A DNA stretch of 22,812 nt, from contig JAUCBJ010001940.1 in the NCBI GenBank assembly GCA_032718475.1, forward strand, positions 1-22,812, in the 5' to 3' direction. Positions 1 to 9,022 of this stretch are shown here, one piece after another. The notes under the pieces were generated by a model that was given only the letters and a program-made list of their open reading frames with translations, ran no database searches and was not told the origin of the DNA. Each line of letters begins with the position of its first letter. The first letter of the stretch is position 1. The DNA is from Nemertoderma westbladi. Taxonomy: Eukaryota; Xenacoelomorpha; Nemertodermatida; Nemertodermatidae. The translations under genes and the position numbers were made by a program.

Positions 1-529
1 ACAATGTGTAACATTGTTTAATGTAACATTAATGTATCTCTGGATGTACAATGTAGAATAGCAAGTGTTAATGTAATTAGTATTAAACTAATTGTAACTT
101 TACGATAATAATATTGATTGCGGAAAATTGTGTACACCATTTTGATCCAAAATATGTCGAAATTATTTTTATGATCTATTATAATGAACGATTAAATGGT
201 GTTTCCAAATCTGAAAACCGCTATTTAATAGCTCTTTTAGTTTTTAAGTTATAACAATTTCCATTTAGGGATTCCTATTGAAATTACTATTACTACTGTA
301 TGTATACAAGGCAAGGTGTATTTTCTCCAAATATTTTTTTTATGAAATTGTCAACTTCAAAACCCTTCTACTTCTACAATTTTTGAGCAATTAGAATGAA
401 AATTTCTGTGGGTGTCTACATAGCCGCCACCCCGCATAAAAGTATCAGACAAACTTTTCGAAATTTTTTGTTAATAAAATTTAATTCTACATATTTATAA
501 CAAACCTAAAAAATTAGCATAAATTTGCA

Positions 530-571
530 GCGCCACCTAGTGGTGCAGAATTATTTTCCCAAAATTTCGCC
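530..571 (-). repeat. Bipartite module, copy 1: CTCF-like core plus AAATTTCGCC
   Basis: The plus strand reads GCGCCACCTAGTGG at 530-543. Its complement, CCACTAGGTGGCGC, fits the CTCF core consensus CCASYAGRKGGCRS at every position. AAATTTCGCC follows 18 bases later at 562-571. The same two words recur in the same order and orientation, 17 bases apart, at 22213-22253. Shared spacing suggests two copies of one repeat family. Binding by CTCF is not shown and would need a bilaterian host. Confidence 0.5.
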
Positions 572-839
572 TGATAGTTTTGTTGCCCCATCTTTGATCT
601 ATCATATAAAGAAACTTTCATGTGATTATATTCAAAACTGCAAAAGCCTTAGGGTTTTAAGCGCAACCAAGTTTTTTTTATTGTTAACTAGTATTAACTA
701 ATATTAAATAGCGAAAAATAAAAATTTTCTAACCTGTCCTGTAGAATAGCATTTTAGGCACCTATATTCCAAATTATAACCAAAACCAAACAATTTTGAA
801 ACCCTGAGAGTGATCGAAGAGTTGTCCCAAAATGGTGTA

Positions 840-868
840 CCCCCCCCCCCCCCCCCCCCCCCCCCCCC
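840..868. repeat. Poly-C homopolymer, 29 bases
   Basis: An uninterrupted run of C is visible. Such runs are unstable in replication and in sequencing, so the exact length should not be trusted. G tracts of 14 and 16 bases occur near the other end of the window. Confidence 0.9.
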
Positions 869-1146
869 TTAAGTATGAACTGTTTTCTTTAAACTCAGAT
901 AAACATGGTACAACAACTGTAAATTTTATGAACTATGTACCTTTAAAAGTTGAAAAGACAAACTTGTGGACTAAAATGTCGTATGAAAAACGAATGTTTT
1001 TAGTCATAAATAACGTTCGCTCGGAAAATAATACATTTCTGTTTCAATAGTAAAAAGTCTGTATGTTTCCTATGTTTCCTATGTAATGAATTGAAATTAT
1101 TTTCTATAATAACAGTAAGTGTTCTTGGTTAGTTTCCCTAAGCCCA

Positions 1147-1617
1147 TCACAGAAAGTAAGAAAGTCTTTGTAGGGTCTTTGTTAGATATTCAATTAGTTT
1201 ACGGTTTTGTGAAATAGTACCTTTATGGGATTTAATTATTTCAAACTGAACTTCAGTGATTACAGATTTACTTTTTAGATATAACAGGAGTTCATGACCT
1301 TCTAATTTTGTTACATCGTCATGTTTCTCTGTAAGTTTATAAGGGAAATATAATTCCTTCACCTTTTGCTGTTCCTCGGCCCGTAACGGACCTACCGCCC
1401 CAATGTTTATCCTTATTTCTTCCCACTTTTTGGCCGTTTTTATTTTCTTGTATAGCTCTCCCACACTAACATGATTTATCTTTTGGTTTTGGTTTATAAA
1501 AATTGAGAAATGATCAAATTGAGAAGAGTCGTGGCTCATTTGAACCAGTTCATTGAGCTGGTCATTATGACATATTATATGACATATTTCATGCTTAATT
1601 GAGGAATTGCTAGGTTT
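1147..1617 (-). CDS. Exon of unknown protein with possible death-fold domain
   Basis: A frame runs from an in-frame stop just above 1617 to a stop at 1147. An ATG at 1539 would give 130 residues. Above it the frame stays open for about 26 codons, and an AATTTTAG acceptor-like site makes an internal or last exon plausible. The C-terminal half (about residues 75-125 from that ATG) is helical, with the pattern HELLLYLKSKSVI, then QFEII, then NRKLIEYL. This recalls the last helices of a DED (the RxDL region) or the first half of a CARD. The extension upstream of the ATG contains HEICH, matching HExxH, but one short motif is weak evidence for a metallopeptidase. It lies on the same strand as the CARD and caspase genes. 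Real protein is likely; the domain name is tentative. Confidence 0.4.
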   Translation of the reverse strand, partial: KPSNSSIKHEICHIICHNDQLNELVQMSHDSSQFDHFSIFINQNQKINHVSVGELYKKIKTAKKWEEIRINIGAVGPLRAEEQQKVKELYFPYKLTEKHDDVTKLEGHELLLYLKSKSVITEVQFEIIKSHKGTISQNRKLIEYLTKTLQRLSYFL

Positions 1618-1755
1618 TCTAAAATTTTCTTATCTACCGCTATCCAATTGTAATTTCTTTGTACTGTATTTGAAATATATAGATAAATAATGAAGATTAT
1701 TGTTTGCACCCTAAATATCATATCATGGTGCTGCTCTATTTTATATTAATTCAAA

Positions 1756-4042
1756 TTAATAAAATGACAAAAACAATGCACTGATCACAGGCCAGTTGCT
1801 AAGTTCAAATATATTGGAGCGGCCCTTAATATTCCAGTTACCGACAACATTACAAGGGAGAATTTGTACATGTTGAACAGTTTGTATATCCACTTTATTT
1901 GGGTGTTTCCATCTGAAAGAGTCTGAAGGTTTGGCAGAACATCTGCATAAGTGTTCCATTTCAAATGTGCCATCATTATTTAAACCCAGACAAATTGCAA
2001 CAAACCAATTGCGTCCAATTGGCTCATCCCAAATAACAATCTTCATGTCATTTATCTGTACTTCTACTTCTGGATCAGTATCAGGCACAGGTTGAGGAAC
2101 TGCTGCACCCGAATGTAAGTCTGTATCAAGCTGGTTGATGCCACTGAACAAGGCTATCAAATCTTCTTCATAGAGAATTGGGTATTCTTCATCGTTGGGT
2201 TCATCTGGCTTTCATTTTTTGTCATACAGTTTGGGCAGGAACTGCACCAATTCGTTCTTTGTTGAGTTTTCAACCATATTCAAGAAGGGCATTGTCACCT
2301 TCATTGTGAACAATGCCAAGCTTAGCAATTCTGCTTCAATCAATGGGTGCTCTACATAAAGCTTACAAGTCTGAACCAGAAATTCTTTCGTGTAGTATTA
2401 TTCAACAACTCACGGATATCATCAAGATGGTAAATAATTGCAGCTGCTGTATATCCTAGCTTTGCAAATCTTCTTTCAGTATAGATACTGAACTTCTTTG
2501 AACGATTACTTTGGATAAGCTGAAGATCAAATTCCTCCTACAAAGATGATTGGTGACCATCATTTGTCACAAGTTTCTGGATGGCTACTATGACAGCTAA
2601 TGCAACACTTTTGTTTTCTGGGAGGAAGGATTTTAGTACTGGAAGCCGAGATAACAAAGCCTGCTTCAGATTCGCCTTGTTGTCGAGCTCTAAAAGAACT
2701 TTTAAGTTTCCTCGATCAAAAACCTCACATGTATGTGAAACACACAGCAATTGTAATGGTATATGATGTGTAAGCAATGTTTGTGCAACCATCTCTGCAA
2801 CATTCAAATTTTTGGAGACACTGTCTGTCATTAGGGCATTCATTTTTTTCCATAGAGCTACTGCAGTTGACTCTCCTGCAATTGCCAAGCGATTAAGAAC
2901 TTCAACAAGCAGTGTTGTAATTGATTCTCTTGTTTCCCGACCCAGAGTATGCGGACAAACTCTAAATGATTTCCCATTAGATAGTTTCATTATGACTGCA
3001 GGCCAGTCTCCTTCAATTCGTCTCCTTTTTGTTGTATCAAAGTGTAGTGTGATTTTGTCACCCTCTGAAGCATCAAGAATTCCAAGAGCTGCATTTCTCT
3101 CCTCCTGAATTGCCAACAAGTGTTTTTGGTTATCAATTACTCTTATACTGGGTAGCACATTGGCATACCGCAAATATCAGATGCTTTGCGTGGAAGCGAT
3201 TTTTCATGCTCAAGTCCAGGCTCATGATCACCTTCATTTGATCCATCATCTGCAGTCTGCTGGTATCTATGGCCAAATATAATTTTTGTTGTTGCTTGAA
3301 AAGCACGGCGACTTTGTTCAATAGTAATGGCTGCCCTAGCACATGCAGCAGCCAAATCTGTCTTTACGCTGGGAAGGAAGTTTCGAAACCCCGATCTCAA
3401 CTGGAACATGGATGGGTTCAGTACATAATCAGTTTGTGTATAGGCATTTATGGTAGGTTTACTATCACATACTAAACCAGAACGATTGAGTGATTGGTCA
3501 AGTCTGACATTGCTCAATATGGGACTACTCAAAACTAAATCATCTTCATCGAATTCTTCAGCTTCCATTTCAGCTGCTGCCTGCTTAGCAATAGCTTCAG
3601 CTGCACGTTTCTCTTCATATTCTTTGTCTAACTTGTCACTCAATGCCATTTGATGGGGCCCCATCTGATCAAAATAAAATTCTCGTTCTGGTCCATCAAA
3701 TTTTTCAGGATCTACATTTTTACCTAGCAGATCTAAGAGCTTTTTGTGGTCCCCTTTCCAAATTGTAAGATTTTGCCTCCTTGAACCAGTTTTCTTGCAC
3801 TGAACCTGAGTTCGATATGTTTTCAAAAATCCATCCAACTTGTATCTGATGTTCCGGATAGTCATGACTGTCCCTTCACCCAAGGCCTTTTGCCACTGGA
3901 AATTCAGAGTCTTTGCACAGTTCAATATATAATCATGCTGCTTTTGACTCCCATACGTTGGGGCATGTTCTATAATAGCCATAACACAATCTGACACCAT
4001 TGGTAAATAGTCACCAAAGACAAAGAGAATCACATCCAGCAT
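1756..4042 (-). pseudogene. Decayed transposon-type gene (transposase-like, family unnamed)
   Basis: One protein can be followed through broken frames from ATG 4042 down to a stop at 1756. The first segment (4042-3143) has a basic N-terminal half, then an acidic Ala/Glu coiled-coil stretch near residues 137-170. A frame change near 3165-3172, in a short T run, leads into 3173-2538. That segment has LHFDTTKR, a later MTDSVSKN and a VSHTCEVFDR block, spaced like the acidic and His residues of an RNase H-like transposase core. A TAG (2538-2540) interrupts it, and the homologous-looking reading continues through a basic, aromatic stretch to a second frame change near 2390. A TGA follows at 2212-2214. 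The C-terminal part (2160-1756) has an EHLCRC and WKHP stretch like the tail modules of some animal transposon proteins. It resembles multi-domain orphan proteins common in cnidarian and sponge genomes, but I cannot name the superfamily. Two stops and two shifts make it inactive. Confidence 0.6.
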
Positions 4043-4654
4043 GGTTAGAATTACAAAGCAATTGATACATCCGGTTCGAGCCGGTATTCCTGTTTTAATC
4101 TTTAGGGGTATATTAGTTTAAATTATTAGGTTTATAGTAGGTTTATAGTATTAATATGTAAAAATTACAAAGATAGGCCTACCTAAAGCAGTACACTAGC
4201 TATATACTTATGTTCTACTAAACAGAAACAGCTGAAAAGAAACAGCTGTTGAAACCGTACCATCTACACCGGGAGCCACTATGGGTTCTTACAAATGTTA
4301 CCTACACAAAGAAATTACTTAAATTACCAGCCGAGGTGGGATCTTAACAATTTCAGCTATAAAACATGATTCAGCTTCAAAAGTACTGAGAATTGGAGCA
4401 TGGGACCCGTCTCTACCCCCACTAAGTCGAATGAGACCAAAATGAGGTGCATAGTGTTACTGGAAGTTTGCATTATCTCTTTCGTGGAAAAGGCATTAGT
4501 CGCAAAGAGTGTGAAAGTTAGCGGAGCGGTCTCCGGAACTTCAAATTGATGGCAAGTCCTGAATTTGGAACCAACTGGGGTGTTTTATAGCTTAAAATGC
4601 TCAGCTCATCATGCCAGTTTGAAAAAGTCACGGCTCAGGAGGACTTTCAATGGG
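4043..4654. other. Intergenic region between the pseudogene and the CARD-WD40 gene
   Basis: No reading frame of note on either strand. A short direct duplication of AGGTTTATAGT lies near 4126-4150. The part from 4320 to 4650 is less AT-rich and probably includes the 3' UTR of the minus-strand CARD-WD40 gene. I see no AATAAA on the minus strand here; the nearest variant, ATTAAA, is near 4093. Confidence 0.5.
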
Positions 4655-6478
4655 TCAATTCTTTAGCCATCCCCCACCCATATCAATTTTAATAATAGTT
4701 CCCTTTTTATAACCAACCATTAAGTAACTTCCATGTGGATGAAAGTCAATAGACTGGAACCAATTTCCCTCACTACCAGGCGGCCCCTCATAATCCCGTA
4801 TCTTTCTCCCATTCCTACCATCCAAAATCATAATATAAGATGATCCATCCTGGTACCTCTCCAGCAGAGCAACCTTCTCACCATAAGGTTTCCACTTGAC
4901 TACCAATCCTAAGTTGCTCTGTTCCCATAATTCTGCTCCTGTTATTAATGAAATACACTTTGTAAACCCGTTTCCCCCTATTAGCAGTTTACTGTTATCA
5001 GAATTAAATCCTACCGAATTCACTACTCTCCCCTTTGAGCAAAGTTCCTCCATAAGATCCCCTTCAGTGTTCCACTGTTTAACTGTTCCATCACTGGAAC
5101 AGCTGATTAACTCGGTACCCGAGCTATTGAATATAACATCGGATACCCTATCACCATGGGCGAGCCAACCAAAATGTGTGAAAGTATTGCCGGTACCAGT
5201 TAACACAATAATTAAAATGCCACCTCTAGCGCCACCCATGACTACGATATTTGAATTTGTAGGACTAAAGTGGATGCCTCCCCACAGTATTTCGGTTTGC
5301 TCGAACTGTAATTGGAGTTTCTTGTATCGAATGTTTAGTAACAATTCGTTTTTTTCTACATCCCAAAAAATTACTTTTCCATCCCAACCATTGACAGTCC
5401 ACGCAATCCTCTTACCATCCATAGAAACTGCACAACTGTTTATTCTACTAAAATCGTCGTATTTTAGTTGTTGGATAACAGCGATATTTGATGCGTCGCA
5501 GATAAAGATTCCCCCACTACCGACATAAACGCATCTCTTCCCATCCCGAAAGTGTTGAAGCATCGATAAGTCCTCTTCATGGATCTCTTCACTACTACAA
5601 TCTACATCAAATCGAAATTTGGAATGTTATATAATAGAATTTATAATGACCCAGACCCAACATTTAAAATTGCAAACCATTCCAGAGTTGTCCAAAATCA
5701 AACAATTCCTTTTCTATTTTCTATACCTTTTTTTTTATTCATTATATTTATATTCATTATATGACATTGTGCCATATGTCATTATATGATGTGGCCTAAT
5801 ATGATATGGGATATGATAATATGATATATTATATAATATGGGCTTAAATGTACTGATTCTATATTATTTTGCAGTGGTGTATTGGGTAAGACTCTTGTGT
5901 TCAACTTTAAGTTATTACATGATATTTGACAGTCTCAGGCAAATATTTGAAAATGCCAACCATAGTATTCCAGATATAAATTATTCTTCGTCAGTAATAT
6001 AACAAACAATAATGGATATTTTGGATTATTTGCTTTAAGGGCTAGAAGTGTTACATAACCCTAATACTAAGTAGATAAAATAATTTTAAAATTCAGGGAT
6101 TTATATTGCCGCTGGACCGAAGAAAAGGACAATTACTCGAACTCTCTCGAAATTTCTAAGCACACCTACCTGAATAGGCACTATCTTTATCAGTCAATCC
6201 CCATATTGTTATTTCCCTCAATAGATTATCCACAATATGATGTTGGTTAGTTTCCCTTAGAGCATTGTAAAACATAAACAAATCCTCCTTTGGTCTTCTT
6301 CTAAGTTCCATCATGAGATTATAAATTATTTCCAATCTCGTTTTCGGTTGACGTGGAGGTCCGGCGATTTGTTCAGTTTTCAGATCTGTTAAAACACCTT
6401 TTGCTTTTAACATTCCAAGAAGTTCATCAACTCGCATCGTCTCCATTATAAACCTCATATTTATATCCAACCTGAAAT
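4655..6478 (-). CDS. CARD-WD40 repeat protein, two visible exons
   Basis: The first visible exon (6478-6170) encodes a CARD. From ATG 6458, 6446 or 6437 it reads VDELLGMLKAKGVLT, then TRLEIIYNLMMEL, then FYNALRETNQHHIVDNLL, matching the helix pattern and the typical LRETGQ..L ending of CARDs. The exon ends at a CAG|GTAGGT donor in phase 1. An acceptor GATGTAG at 5602 restores the phase and leads into a second exon (5601-4655) of about 315 codons with stop TGA. That exon is a WD40 propeller of roughly seven blades. The clearest blade, counted from M at 5563, is residues 135-166, HGDRVSDVIF to GTVKQWN; others end in GKVIFWD and GTIIKID. CARDs recruit caspases by homotypic contact, and WD40 propellers bind a ligand or regulator, as in APAF-1. 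The NB-ARC ATPase that lies between them in APAF-1 is absent; the 568-base gap is an intron. An upstream exon is possible, because a good TTTTATTTCAG acceptor precedes the CARD. Confidence 0.75.
5602..6169 (-). other. Proposed intron of the CARD-WD40 gene, 568 bases
   Basis: The donor CAG|GTAGGT is a full match to the animal consensus. Among the AG dinucleotides at the start of the WD40 frame, only GATGTAG|AT keeps the phase left by the donor, giving Asp at the junction. The intron is AT-rich, with a low-complexity ATATGATA-type stretch near 5760-5850, and has no room for an NB-ARC domain. The acceptor has a weak pyrimidine tract, so an extra exon cannot be excluded. Confidence 0.55.
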
Positions 6479-6484
6479 CTGAAA

Positions 6485-6580
6485 TAAAAAATATACAATT
6501 AAATATTAATAATAATATCAATAATAATAAATATCAAATTAATCAAAAATATTAAATTTAAAAAATATTTGAAATATAAA
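6485..6580. repeat. AAT/ATT-rich low-complexity stretch
   Basis: Almost pure A and T, with AATAATAAT runs, immediately upstream of the CARD exon on the minus strand. If the CARD exon is internal this lies in an intron; otherwise it is a promoter-side region. Confidence 0.7.
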
Positions 6581-6588
6581 TCTTACAT

Positions 6589-7070
6589 TTGAAAGTACGC
6601 CTCTTATACGCCACCTCTCTTGAGACACTCATGTCGAGGCGGGCATTATGCATGAATGAAGTTTCACGTGCGTGCTGGGAGATGTTTGTCGACGGCTGCA
6701 GTTCAAACTCCTCTGATCCCAGGTGGCCTTCGCACCTGGAAGGGGTTGGGGTTTGGAGATGGGGCTGGTCTGCGTCATGACAAACGCCGAGTTTTATGGT
6801 ACAATACCACCTGTATTAACCACCCTCCGTGAATGCAGATTAAGATTCAGTGGGCACTGCTGGCGAAGTAAAGACGAGGTCATACCAGATCTACTTCTCT
6901 GGCAACCAACTCATAGAAAGCGTAGTTGTGGACGACCAGCCATAACATATATAGATCAACTTGAAAGGGATACTGAACATGGGAGAAACGAAATTGCGAC
7001 AACTATGGAGAATCGGGAAGCAGGATTTTCACTGTCCGAGTTCGCTCGACCTAGTAGTAGTAGTAGTAGA
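6589..7070 (+). mobile_element. 3' fragment of a non-LTR retrotransposon
   Basis: From about 6770 the frame encodes the C-terminal region typical of RTE/CR1-like elements after the RT: MTNAEFYGTIPPV, then RLRFSGHCWRSKD, then LLLWQPTHRKR and CGRPAITYIDQL. The same SGHC..R and LLWQP landmarks recur in the other two RTE-like copies here (12073-13266 and about 13510-16990), but this copy is diverged and belongs to a different subfamily. The piece from 6589 to 6770 fits the family less well and may be older host DNA. The coding part runs straight into (TAG)6 at 7052-7069, which looks like the 3' tail. The RT core is missing, as expected for 5' truncation. Confidence 0.65.
7052..7069 (+). repeat. 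(TAG)6 microsatellite tail
   Basis: Six perfect TAG units directly follow the end of the LINE coding region. Equivalent TAG tails end the copies at 12073 (minus strand) and 16975. This suggests a tail made by the element rather than chance. Confidence 0.8.
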
Positions 7071-7273
7071 GTTCTGCGTCAACAATTTATGGTCAAGATT
7101 GCCATCACAGTGGTTTGTTTAGGTTCACGTTTTTTTATGTTATTATTTTTCACAAAATTAGTTTTAAGGAGCACTTTATCTCCCACTAGATAATAAAGTC
7201 CTCCTTCCCCAGATCCCAGAAGTTTAGACACAGAGTTTTTTAATGCTTTGTTATATTGAAAAATGTCGAGACA

Positions 7274-7385
7274 TGAAAAATATTGAGAGTAAAAATAACA
7301 ATAATACCGAGAGTTCAAAAAACATCGAGAGTAAAACTATCGAGAGTAAAAATAATGATAATATTGACAGTTCAAAAAATATAAA
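7274..7385 (+). repeat. Imperfect short tandem repeats, GAGAGTAAAAATAA type
   Basis: Words of the type GAGAGTAAAAATAA and GAGAGTTCAAAAAA repeat about six times with variation. If translated they give Ser-Lys-Asn-Glu-rich low complexity, probably not real coding sequence. The array borders the next LINE fragment. Confidence 0.6.
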
Positions 7386-7394
7386 GTACAAAGA

Positions 7395-8700
7395 ACTCAA
7401 GGATAGTCTCATGTTAGCGATGTCAATGAGAAACATCTCTGGTAAAATCCCAATACGATGGAAGGAAAGTACTATTATGATCCTCTATAAAGGGATAGGC
7501 TCGGCAACAAATCCGGATAATTATTGCGGAATCGCCTTATTATCAGTTCTGCTTAAGATTCTAACTTAAATTATAAACAACCATGTTCGCAATAACATTC
7601 CTGGCGCAATCCCTCCCGAACAATATTTCAACCTTTCAGGCGATCCGTAAACTTCTCTCTAACATTGCATCGGCACTGAAATCCCCAACTCGCGATGAAC
7701 GCAAAGTCTACGTCGCGTTTATAGATTTCCGCAAGGCCTTCGACCTTGTAAACAGAGCTATTCTCCTCGGGAAGTTATATAAGGCCGGGATCAGGGGTAA
7801 ACTATACAACCTCTTGTCTGACATCCTGTCTAACTGTTTCAGAGTCTTCGACGGTCTCCGGCTTAGCAACATAATCGAACAACAACAACTGCTTCTCACT
7901 GACCAGCTTCATAATATTCATTGCTGATCTAGCGCTGGCGTTACGTCAAATAGGTTCTATCATCAATTTTATCTTCTATGCCGATGATCTAGCTATATAC
8001 TCCAGCAATCCACATGAAATTCAATTAGCTCTCGACATCTTACATCAATGGGCCTTAGCCAATGGGATGGAAGTCAATATGATAAAGATCAAGATCATAA
8101 AGTTAAGAAATTGAGGTCCTCTTGTCTGATCAGACAAATTTACCTACGCCGGCGTAGCCGTTATAATTACCAACGAATGTGAATTTCTCGGGATCATCCT
8201 TCAATCATCTTTATCTTTCTCCAAATATATTAAATCAAAAAAGAAGAAATCCTATGGGGCAATTGGCTCATTGAACAAACTACATCTACTTTCTGTCGAA
8301 ACTGGTATAAAAATATTCTTAATGAAAATCCTCCCTACATCAACTTACGCTTTATCCGAAATTGTTATCACTTACTAATCTAAAGGACCTAGACAAAATA
8401 TAAACAACTTTTATTAAGAGAATGCTCGGCCTTCATCTGTCAGCCTCTTCGACACTTTTGCTCAAACTCGTTAGTGAGAAATCTCTCACAGAAGATATAC
8501 TGTTCAAATCCCCAGATATCTTCAATGACGACGTCATCACCGCATACTGATAGTTCAGATACGACTGCGAGCGGAACTACGAAGCCAAGGGATTTTCGGC
8601 TGGTCCCGCATTCACGTCAACCTCGTGGAATACTGTATAGATATTCACTCGAAGATCCCAGTATAGTATTAACATGGAAATTTAAGCGATAGGCTGCACC
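7395..8700 (+). pseudogene. Decayed LINE reverse transcriptase fragment
   Basis: RT blocks appear in order but in shifting frames. The fingers block (IPIRWKES, ILYKGIG, NPDNYCGIALLSV) ends in a stop at 7569. Motif A, AFIDFRKAFD, lies at 7715-7745 with the first catalytic Asp. Motif C, FYADDLAIYSS, lies at about 7974-8006, one frame shift after 7927. A thumb-like CEFLGIILQSS stretch follows near 8180. The catalytic YADD is intact but the gene cannot be translated whole. No endonuclease is present, so the copy is 5' truncated. It is a different LINE family from the RTE-like copies at 12-17 kb (YADD rather than FADD and little resemblance in the fingers). The 3' edge is indistinct after about 8560. 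Confidence 0.7.
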
Positions 8701-9022
8701 AAAATCCTACCACAACCACTGACGGGCAAATTAATAAGTGAAATTCGGACCTTGCAACAGATTACATCCTCCTTTTAGTTAGCAAAGCCGACACATATTA
8801 TTGTCAGCTAATCCGAAAACAGCCGTATTTGAGTTTTATGGGGGCTAGAGATTTCAAACCTTTTTGTATATTGTACCCGTAACTTAGACTTTTCATATTA
8901 GTACAGTTTATTAAACTGATTTGTGCCCAGTTCCCAAATTGAAAATAATGATAACAATTTAAAAGACAATACCCCCTCCCCTCCCTCCCTCCCCAATAGA
9001 ATAACTCCACTACTCGAACTAA
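8701..9022 (-). other. Probable 3' UTR of the caspase-WD40 gene
   Basis: No frame of its own is convincing. A pyrimidine-rich CCTCCC run lies near 8970-8995, followed downstream on the minus strand by a poly(A) signal at 8907-8912. Confidence 0.4.
8907..8912 (-). terminator. Candidate poly(A) signal AATAAA
   Basis: The plus strand TTTATT reads AATAAA on the minus strand, about 110 bases beyond the stop codon of the caspase-WD40 gene. Position and strand fit that gene; hexamers like this are also common by chance in AT-rich DNA. Confidence 0.4.

Larger units (their letters stand above)
1..1146. other. AT-rich non-coding left flank
   Basis: No convincing gene is seen. The first 100 bases contain scattered copies of short words such as ACAATGT and TGTAACATT. 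The middle holds the bipartite CTCF-like module at 530-571, and a C29 tract lies at 840-868. A reading frame opens just before and through the C tract (832-1050, + strand). Its start is artefactual because poly-C reads as polyproline; the roughly 60 residues after it resemble no family I know. Confidence 0.6.

Noticed and set aside
832-1050. Proline-rich small protein on the plus strand
   Set aside because: The Pro run is the C29 tract read as codons. The following 60 residues have no recognisable motif, and no splice or promoter signal supports them.
1560-1600. Metallopeptidase call from HEICH
   Set aside because: A single HExxH word without a third ligand or fold context is expected by chance; kept only as a note.
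2581-3653. Plus-strand frames opposite the transposon-type pseudogene
   Set aside because: They are antisense shadows of the minus-strand reading with Ser-rich, motif-free translations.
4896-5528. 210-codon frame on the plus strand
   Set aside because: It is antisense to the WD40 exon, which has clear propeller motifs; the plus-strand frame has none.
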